Source: Conus ventricosus (Eukaryota; Mollusca; Gastropoda; Neogastropoda; Conidae). From it: a stretch of 64,000 nucleotides of DNA. Below, one piece after another: positions 56,686 through 64,000 of the stretch; positions within the stretch are counted from its first letter, which is position 1; each line of letters starts with the position of its first letter. The stretch covers positions 55,732,723 to 55,796,722 of the forward strand of contig CM031600.1 in NCBI GenBank assembly GCA_018398815.1. The letters run 5' to 3'. Below the pieces are notes generated by a model. The model ran no database searches and had not been told where the DNA came from. It worked only from the letters and a program-made list of their open reading frames with translations. The position numbers and the translations under genes are program-made.

Positions 56686-57639
56686 ATGAACAAAATCTAT
56701 TATTCGCCAAAAGGATATTGGAAGGGAATCACGGCAATTAAAAAGCTAAGCCAAGCAGCGGGAGTTAGCAAACAAACAGCGAAAGAATGGTTATCTAAAC
56801 AAGCGATTTGGCAAATTTATTTACCTGCACCTAGACGAATACAAAGACCGCACTTTGTGAACATAATACCGAACGACACCCATCAAATGGACCTTACTAT
56901 ATTTACCTCATGATACGATTAGACGAAAAGATTTAAGTACGCGCTCACAGTCATTGACATAGCTTCAAGATACAAAGATGCGGAACCATTAAACAAAAGA
57001 GTGCTTCTGCTGTTGCTGTCGCTATACAACTGATATACCAACGAGGCCCGCTAACTTACCCTCGCATGATTCAAGTCGATGATGGAAAAGAATTTAAAGG
57101 CCAAGTGAATCAATTATTGTTAAAACATAGAGTTACTATTAAAAGAGGCATTCCAGGAGTTCACAGATCACAGCTTTAGTTGAAAACTTTAACAAACAGT
57201 TAGCCGAAAGACTTTTTTTTTACCAGTATCACAGAGAGCTTATTGACAATTCTCGCAACACAGAATGGGTTAGACGGCTGCCCTCAGTTTTGCGCGCAAT
57301 GAATAATGAAGAATTTAAATTAACGGGGCTAAAACCAGTACAAGCAATCAAAAAACAAACAATAAATGTTGCTGAAGACTCCAGTACAACCAGCAAACTA
57401 TTACCGTTTGGTTTGAAAGTAAGGTACCTTTATTTGCCGGGAGAAGCAGAAGGGGACACTCGCATCAGGGCAACAGATCCAGTTTGGAGTGTTGACCCAT
57501 ATGAAATAAAAAGAATTGTAAAAATGATCCGCCCGTGTATTATTTATGAGAAACTGACACAACAAAACAACCGGCTCCTCAAAGATCTTTTGTGAAGGAG
57601 GAACTGCAGATAATTCCGCCAGACACAGTTCCGCTTTAA
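56686..57639 (+). pseudogene. Polinton-type integrase (rve fold), multiply frameshifted
   Basis: The N-terminus (YYSPKGYWKGITAIKKLSQA, helix-turn-helix like) is followed by PHFVNIIPNDTHQMD, the first catalytic Asp. Later frames give IQVDDGKEFKGQVNQ (second Asp) and VENFNKQLAERL (Glu), about 35 residues apart, hence the retroviral DD35E pattern. The C-terminal part has VRYLYLPGEAEGDTR and DPVWSVDPYEIKRIV, then a last frame ending EELQIIPPDTVPL with the stop at 57637. That region resembles the chromodomain-like tail of Polinton integrases. Shifts occur near 56905, 56935, 56995, 57170 and 57560. The enzyme would insert the element into the genome. Confidence 0.8.
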
Positions 57640-57669
57640 TTAATTTACGTAAATATATTTGAGTTTAAA

Positions 57670-58009
57670 ATGGAAGCTCAGAAGGAAGCGCAGAATGATA
57701 CAAGAATGATAAATGAAAAGACCTTGGAATTGATGCGGGAATCATATGATTTGAATTCTACTATTAGGGCAACATTTGCGAGGACTCATCAGCACATGCT
57801 AAAGCATCCAGATCACCTACAGCCCCAAAATCCCAAATTTTGACTATCAAAAATGGGATAAAGAATATCTTGAAATAATAAAAAAAATTCGAGCGCATCA
57901 AGCAAACATGAGAAAAATTTTGAATGAATTGGAGGATGATATGATTGATTTTATAGATAAAGTTGATGAAAAATATGGACCCGAATATATACTCGAAGAA
58001 GATATATAA
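57670..58009 (+). pseudogene. Small helical element protein, one frameshift
   Basis: ATG at 57670, 30 bases after the integrase stop, preceded by GAGTTTAAA. The first frame (MEAQKEAQNDTRMINEKTLE ..) ends at 57841. A one-base shift near 57808 continues as FDYQKWDKEYLEIIKKIRAH .. EEDI to a stop at 58007. It is rich in charged residues, has no membrane segment, and is probably a coiled coil. It ends tail-to-tail with the polymerase gene. Not recognised. Confidence 0.55.
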
Positions 58010-61000
58010 TTATGCCGTTCTCCAATGCCCGATTGCATATGAAAACTCTGGATTAACAAATACTCGTTTTGTGTTTGTTCTATCTAATGACTTCTTTGTT
58101 ACAACAGTTGTGTTGATCTCATGTAGATTAGATCGCAGTTTTACGTTGTCATGATGAAAAGTATGTTTATTGAACAATGCTTCTTTATAGTTGTCATGCG
58201 ATATGCTCGACTGCACAACACTGCGAGATATTCCCTTTGCTTTTTTGATGGTTTTCTCCTGGCTCGAAATACTGTACATTTTTCGACCTTAAACCAATAA
58301 ACTCCTTAATCACCCTCCAGATAATTCATCCTTCACCTTTCCTAAAACCTTCTTGTTAGTAATTGAATGCAAAGGCGAATCTTTAGGGTAATCGGATGTG
58401 TCATACCATCCCGCATGCTCTTTAGCTACTTCTATTTCCATGTCTTTATAGATGTCTTCAGTAGGGATATCTATAACAAAACTGTCTGTATCTGTGTAAA
58501 GTACTTTGGACTCGGGATACAAGGGCTTAAAGTAGTCATAAAGAAATTCTAACATCAAAAGCTTTGATAATTCTAAAACAGTAAACCAATAAATACAGGT
58601 TTGTCCAATTTGACTTTCTTTTTTTTTCATTATTATGCCAAAAAAGCTGATCATGAAATTTCTGAAGTCTGATAATTAGGTTTTGAAGTCAGCTTAATTG
58701 CTTCGTTCTCTCTGGTGACCAATCTGACGTCTTTGCGCTTGTGCGGATTCTCCATAGTCTTTCCAAAACAACTGTTGTTCATCAGCTTGAAAAAGTCTTT
58801 TTCAGAAGCATCTGTGGATTTAGTTCTGAGATCAGTGTTCTTCATTATGTATGGTTTCATGAACTGTTCTTGATCAAAAGCAATTATACGATGAACAGCT
58901 GTCAACTTCAAACCATGTCTTAAATAAAATTGTAGAAGTCTGTAATGACAGACATAATTTTTTTTGCCGCGAAGATTAGGCACAAGTTTAGGCGGCTCTG
59001 TTTTCGCCATCTTTAGGCTTTCTGCTGCTAATGGATAGTCATTATGCAGGTCTGGAGTTCATGAGGATATTCTAAGTCAACTTTAGAATGTATCCACGCT
59101 GTTGACCCGGCGTCAAATGCTCAAACCACTTTAATGCTTTTTGAATATTGTTTGTACCGCCACCTGTGTACATTTTAAAGTTGCGTAATGGAAGCGATTG
59201 CGCCATTGCCATCCATACAGATTGTTTGCATCTAAATACATGAGATAGTTAGACCTTTTACTTGGATCATAATCATCTAGGTATTTGTTGTTTGCTTTAC
59301 AGTAATGATGCGACGCCATACTAATTCCTCACGCAATCCGTTTTCAATCATCTGAATCATTGGTAGGTCAGACAATAAATCAATCTGTACTCCAGTAAAC
59401 TTTAAGAAAGCATCCCAACTCATCCCAGGCGCAGAAATGTAATGCGCGGGATCCAGGCTGTAATGTTTCATGCAGGTCTTTCTGTAATTTTCAAAGACGT
59501 CCGCCAACAAACATGTATCAGCCATTAAATATGCATCATGATAGTCTCCCATTGTTTTACACTCTAACTTCTGCCACGCATCTTGAGCATGCTGGTAATC
59601 AGAATCACTGATGTCCTTTCCTCTAAGACTAGAAAAGAACGCACCTTTAGGAGGAAGTGTGTCTTCGTCAAACCTTTGCCAACTGTTCATGTACTCATAA
59701 GGGTAAACACCCTTTCTAACGAGAGTTGGGTCAAAATATTCTTCTGTTATTGGGCAGGACTTTAAGGACTTCGCCAGCGACTCTAATGAACCATCATGTG
59801 CTGCATAGAGTCATAAAAAGACATGTTATTTAAAGTGAAACACATGTACTTTTCTGATGACTGTGCAGTGCATGACACCCTAAAGGCGTCGGTTACTGCT
59901 TGCATTATAAGGTGAGAGTCGTAACCTCGCAAGTTGTGAAAGAATACAGGCAGCTTCCATGTCTTAGGTTTAAAGTTTAGTTGAAGATTGCATTTACTGT
60001 GTGCTGCTCCTCTGAACTTTCCACTAATGTGATCATGGTCTCTTACTGTTGGATTCGCTGCGTCTGATGAGAGGCCTAAACACAAATCCAACAATGTGTG
60101 GTTGAGTCATACTGTTGTTGGTCTTCAGGTGTCATTATGATTTCAGATATGTTTAGATTATTAGAACAATCATTACGCACTTGCTGCATGCGTTCTAAGA
60201 AGTACTCTGCTGCATGAGGCCCTCTATACAATTCTGGCTTTGAATGGGCGCCATCCGACCTGACAATAACGAAAGCGAATGAACAAATCTGATGATTGCT
60301 CACTAAGGCTGTTTTTGGAAGTTTCTGTGGGGTTGGTCCTTCATAAGGAACAATGAGTGATTCGAAGTCTGCGTAAACAACATATGGAGTAATTTGCATC
60401 CGTTTCCAGTTCTTAAAACTAACTTTACTGCCTTCTCTTGGCGTAATTAGTTCTGTATTACAGTCAACTGGGCTTCTACAATGTTTTATATGTTCAAGCG
60501 CGGCTGGAGCAGATGGAATTCTTGTTAAACATTTTCTACAGAATTCTTGTTTATGCCCAATTTTTGAAGTATACGCCAATAATCTACTCATTGTTCGTAT
60601 CAATGTGTAATGCGGTAGCCCTGCTGGTGAAAACATCAGTAGTAAGTCAACATGATTTTTGTCTGGCTCGCCAATCGTTGGACTGTTCTTGGACACTCTG
60701 ATGGGTTGCAGATTTGTTTCCTCATCCCATGTGTAGATATTAACAGTTATTGGTTTGTTTTGTTCTTCAAACTGATCAATTTTGTCCACGCTAACGGGAA
60801 AGGATATTCCATTGAAGTTAAGATCATTGATGTAAGGCTGATAGTTAGATACTCTCTCTGCGTTTTTGCCATAATAGCAGCTTTGCAAGAACACACCACA
60901 TAAAACATTTGTTGTCCGAATTCTTTATGTTTAGAACTGCTCTTTTCGCTACCAATGCTGGAGGTAGTGGAATGTACGCCTTACCAACAATCGGCGCATA

Positions 61001-61401
61001 CTTAGCCTGTTTTAATCTGATCTCTAAGACTTCGCCCTCTGACCAACCAGAGCCTCTCATTTTAGCTTCTTCAGCGGCCGCATCAAACTGTGTAAGCAGT
61101 TCGTCTGCCCAACCAGGTGTTAAGTCATTATGAGAAAGAATAGTCTGTTGTTTAGTTGAGACCCAGACTTCTAGATTTTCTTCATTTATTGTTACATAGT
61201 CGATTAAAACAGCTAACATTACTTTAAATGGCGGGTCTATTGTTAGTTTACCGGAACTTGAGAAATAGCATAACCAACACTTGCCCGTACGCTTGCTGAA
61301 TCAATGACATCTAGACTGATATCATTTAAAGCTTTTGATAAATCTTCTTCCTTACGCATTGCTTCAAACAATTCGTCCGGACCTTCATATATCTTATCCA
61401 T
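58010..61401 (-). pseudogene. polB: Family B DNA polymerase (protein-primed type) with zinc-finger and DHDH insertion, multiply frameshifted
   Basis: About 3.4 kb on the minus strand in consecutive frames. Motifs in order: a C-x2-C-x12-H-x3-C finger (EFCRKC .. EHIKHC); exonuclease motif I YADFESL (60375-60355); a C..C .. VRDHDHISGKFRGAAHSKCN segment like endonuclease VII (HNH-type); exonuclease motif II HNLRGYDSHL; motif III region GDYHDAYLMADT; polymerase motif A DANNLYG (59232-59212); motif B with KLMNNSCFGKTMEN; motif C YTDTDSF (58498-58478); and a C-terminal EKTIKKAKGISRSVV. It would replicate the element. The N-terminal stretch from 61401 (MDKIYEGPDELFEAM) is probably part of the same gene but could be a separate 52-residue ORF. 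At least eight shifts break it. Confidence 0.85.
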
Positions 61402-61452
61402 GCTGAGTTTCTTTTCTAACTCAAAATATTTATTTAAATTAAAAAAAAATAC

Positions 61453-62159
61453 TTAATCCGAATCAATATCAACGGTCTTTTTGTGCTTGGACTCATAAAC
61501 TAAAGTATAAACACCCTTTAGCGTTGTTAATGTGAGCTGTTTAGAACAGAGTTTAATGTTTCGTTTACTTTTTTTAAACATTCCTTTTTTATCTGCTCGG
61601 GGTCTGGCTGTTGAGAAAAACTTGTCCTCGCCTTTCTTTGAAGATCAAACTTTTGTCTTTTGTAGTCATCAAAATCGGCCTGTAAACGGCTAAATTCTTC
61701 ATCCGTGATGTTTGAGTCAACTAGCGCTTTATTTATTATCAGTTTGAAGGAACTAAGTTTAGCTGTTATTAGTTGAACCATAGCTGTGTGCTTTTGGAGT
61801 TTAGTTTTTAATTTTTTGCTGGCAGCACCTACGGCTAATGAGCACAGGCCGAGAGCTAAAGACAAACCGCCTAGAGGTAAAGCTGCGGGTGCGCCTATGC
61901 CCGTTGCTAAGAAACCTACACTTGTTCCTGCTGATAGAGCACTTATAGTCGATGCTCCAGTATTAACATAGGTAACAGCATTAAAAGCAGCAGAATACCT
62001 TCGTTTGGCTTTGCTGTATTTTGAAAGGTCTTGCTCTAGTTTTTGTTGCATTTGTGTAATGTTTGTTAATCTGAAGGTTTTTATGTCAGGGTTTTCTACT
62101 ATCCCTTCTTTTGGTGGCTCTGGTGCTGTAGGATTTTTTGGATAAATATGAACAGACAT
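61453..62159 (-). pseudogene. Element protein with Gly/Ala-rich hydrophobic centre
   Basis: The ORF from 62159 runs 210 codons to 61527. A one-base shift near 61530 would extend it by about 25 residues (GVYTLVYESKHKKTVDIDSD) to a stop at 61453. After a charged helical start there is a long apolar, Gly/Ala-rich part (about residues 65-112, GFLATGIGAPAALPLGGLSL). A charged helical end with GRIP-like heptads follows. Such proteins recur in related elements. A membrane-active or virion-core role is possible but unproven. The start is supported by TTTTATAAAAAGC before the ATG. Confidence 0.6.
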
Positions 62160-62182
62160 GCTTTTTATAAAATAAAAATAAT
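62160..62182 (-). promoter_or_regulatory. Start-proximal TTTTATAAAAA box
   Basis: Only 23 bases separate this gene's start from the stop of the upstream gene. They are A/T-only apart from two bases and contain TTTTATAAAAAGC ending at the ATG. Confidence 0.5.
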
Positions 62183-63445
62183 TTAGTATTGTATATCTTT
62201 TAATCTGTTATCTTCAATATTCAGCTGCGCATCATATATTAAAAACAAATACACGTTAAGTGGTTTATCGACCTCTTTTTCTTTATCAATTTGAATGTTT
62301 ATTATGTCTTGACAGTTCTCCCGCTTCATGTAACTGATTATCCTCCGTTGACCTTTAGGTCAATCCATAAACCGTATTTCGTTGTTAAATAATGATCAAG
62401 TCTAACACTGTGAAGATGTAGATCTTTAGACACAAGGTCAACTGTTGGATTTCTACACCCCGCCTCCAAACAGTTTTCTTATTTCATCAAAATGCTGATA
62501 AGGTTTAAGCCCGCTAGTGTAGATTTGGTTAGGACTACCCTCAATTGTACATTGCACTTTCGTTATTTTAGGATTAACAACATTTTTCAGTTTGTCTTTT
62601 GAATGGTTCTTCATCTTCGCACAGCAATAAAATACCTTTAAGCGATCTTGCTGTGGCACTAAAACTAAAATTCCATATAGTGTCTGCCCTGCTTTTAGGA
62701 TATTTAGAATGATGAATCACTCTTTCGTAATATATTGCTAATTTGACTGATATTGTTGCTGGATCAGCCTCGCTAAGTTAGGGTTGCTAACAACGTCAAA
62801 CTCTAACGCGATGTCAGAAATGCTGTACTTTGCTTCGGTGTCTGTAGATATAATAACATGTTTGTAGTCATTAAAAGTTAGTTCATATGACAATCTGTCT
62901 TTTAACGCTCCTTGAAAGTATGGGGCATGCGCTTTTAACAACTAAAAATCTAGGGGTATGAAAAGCGATTACCATACGCATAACTTACAGCTACATACCT
63001 TTTGCCGTCTTTAGCATCTTCAGCGCCTATTCTATGTTTTAGTGCATCTTCATTTTCAATTCCTTGAAACGCAACATCGGCCCTTTCATTCCCGGCTACC
63101 CATAGATCAGAATAGGTTAAAAATATGTCTGCATTATGTAAAGAAAATATTTCTTGCCCCTCAAGTTTTATAGAAATTTTCTTAACGATTGCCCGCCCAG
63201 ATTCTGTACAACTGTCCTGTTGGGGTCTGTTGTTGAAGCGAGTTCTATTTTGAAAGTAAGCCGCGCAGAGCCTGGCACAATCACTTCATCCGCTCCTAGG
63301 TCTGGAAATTTAACAGTAAGAATTTGATCCGAATCAATAGTAATGGATTATTTGGAACAGTAATATTCCGTTTATTTCCCTTCACGCCAAAGGGTTCTTT
63401 CAGTCTTCTATGCGGGTCAAGAATCGAGCCATATGCTTGTGACAT
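62183..63445 (-). pseudogene. Candidate major capsid-type protein, multiply frameshifted
   Basis: Minus-strand frames from an ATG at 63445 (MSQAYGSILDPHRRLKEPFG) to a stop at 62183, about 420 residues in total. Strings include GSARLTFKIELAS-like beta segments, DRLSYELTFNDYKHVIISTD (62880), ISDIALEFDVV, VQCTIEGSPNQIYTSGLKPY (62560) and a final NVYLFLIYDAQLNIED. The repeated beta-strand patterns and position between core genes fit a double-jelly-roll capsid protein of Polinton-like viruses, and similar proteins accompany PolB-integrase elements in cnidarians. The capsid role is inference. At least five shifts interrupt it. Confidence 0.5.
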
Positions 63446-63486
63446 TTTTTTTATAAAACAAATAAAAAAGTTAATTATTTAAAAAC
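63446..63486. promoter_or_regulatory. Second divergent A/T-rich promoter region
   Basis: 41 bases, almost pure A/T, between divergent start codons at 63445 (minus) and 63487 (plus). TTTTATAAAAAAA precedes the minus start and ATTTAAAAAC the plus start, as at 55982-56018. Confidence 0.55.
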
Positions 63487-64000
63487 ATGGCAGGCATTGA
63501 AGATTAGTTGTTCCTGATCCTGGAGACGACATGAGTGAAATGACTCCCTTTGATAGAGCCTCGCCCGGCGCCCTCATTGCGGCGTGAATTAACAGAAAGT
63601 ACGGTCGGAGCATTTTACAAAAGTTTAGGCCAAAACCTCCCGATTTTATAGACCCTAATGATTTTGAACTAAAAAAAGGTGGCCATTTGTTTGTAAAAAA
63701 CGACAAAAAGGGGAACTTGTTCAGCTTACGGATAAACGAGACCCATCAAAGTTTGTAGGCATGAATACAATTAGACAAAGGCTCTGTGTGAGCGAGCGAA
63801 ATCGCCTTAGCAATTACTATACCAAAATTAGATAGGGAGGAAGTTGCTGAATTTCAAAACGCACTGCAAGAACTCCCAACAGCTAACCAAATACAAAACA
63901 TAGAAAACATAGAACTTAAAGATTTTAGTCCAACAGCAGGCGAAATAAATCAAGCAATAGAAGCAGAAACCAGTTTTTCAAAAAGAAACAGTAGCCTACC
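63487..64000 (+). pseudogene. Element gene of unknown function, frameshifted, runs off the window
   Basis: ATG at 63487, then an early stop (63505) bypassed by a one-base shift into PDPGDDMSEMTPFDRASPGA. After another shift it reads KYGRSILQKFRPKPPDFIDP and FELKKGGHLFVKNDKKGNLF, and further on an acidic Gln/Asn-rich region. No catalytic motif is seen. The product is basic to acidic and probably structural or accessory. The 3' end is outside the window. Confidence 0.5.

Larger units (their letters stand above)
55407..64000. mobile_element. Polinton/adintovirus-like element, left part (continues past the window)
   Basis: A compact block of at least nine genes on both strands with gaps of only 7-60 bases. 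It contains an integrase (56686-57639), a protein-primed-type PolB (61401-58010), a candidate capsid gene (63445-62183) and small genes. PolB plus retroviral-type integrase defines Polintons/Mavericks and the related adintoviruses. Packaging ATPase, protease and the right terminal repeat are not seen and should lie beyond 64000. Codon use is more A/T-rich than the host exons. Most genes carry single-base frameshifts. Confidence 0.8.

Noticed and set aside
61240..61401. Separate 52-residue gene upstream of polB
   Set aside because: The open frame overlaps the likely polymerase N-terminus with a one-base offset and no spacing; treated as the frameshifted start of polB, although a separate gene cannot be excluded.

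Overview
The window is nuclear DNA of an animal, most likely a mollusc and probably a gastropod. The host group is inferred from the style of its transposon families and from one spliced, well conserved host gene. Coding density is very low. Introns have canonical GT..AG borders. About a third of the window is recognisable transposon debris, mini- and microsatellites, or long G/C homopolymers. There is no sign of bacterial operons, rRNA, true tRNA genes or CRISPR.

Host gene: the histone H3-H4 chaperone ASF1 lies on the minus strand and spans 25 kb in four coding exons (52451-52343, 49246-49131, 46467-46291, 27266-27007). Exon phases fit perfectly through exon 3. Exon 4 needs one extra base in an A/T run near 27087 to end at a typical acidic ASF1 tail. 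The 19-kb third intron is full of mobile DNA. One further candidate host exon of unknown gene sits at 1476-1555 (minus).

Left part (1-27 kb): a tRNA-derived SINE, a PHD-finger LINE ORF1, a Penelope-like element with a GIY-YIG domain and a hammerhead-like 3' end, LINE RT fragments, a dead Tc1/mariner with TIRs, a ~480-bp satellite relic, foldback copies of a hammerhead-like repeat, tandem repeats (60 and 69 bp), and a hAT element with TIRs and a 6-bp target duplication.

ASF1 introns (27-52 kb): a tandem 735-bp repeat carrying a hammerhead-like core, a + strand multi-exon DDE-transposase-like gene (Kolobok-like, tentative) split by a 4.1-kb CR1-like LINE, a 33-bp minisatellite, a second hAT-type element, a 3.1-kb segment whose homopolymers look artificially inflated, a piggyBac-like TTAA element, and a 190-bp near-perfect palindrome.

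Right end (55.4-64 kb, continuing past the window): a Polinton/adintovirus-like element with compact genes on both strands. They include a retroviral-type integrase, a protein-primed-type family B DNA polymerase with an inserted DHDH (endonuclease VII-like) motif, a candidate capsid protein, and several small membrane or unknown proteins. Eight of its nine genes carry an A/T box of the form TTWTAAAAA directly against the start codon; the polymerase gene does not. This resembles an early/late promoter split and is the most interesting pattern in the window. Nearly every gene of the element has single-base frameshifts, so it is either decaying or affected by consensus errors.
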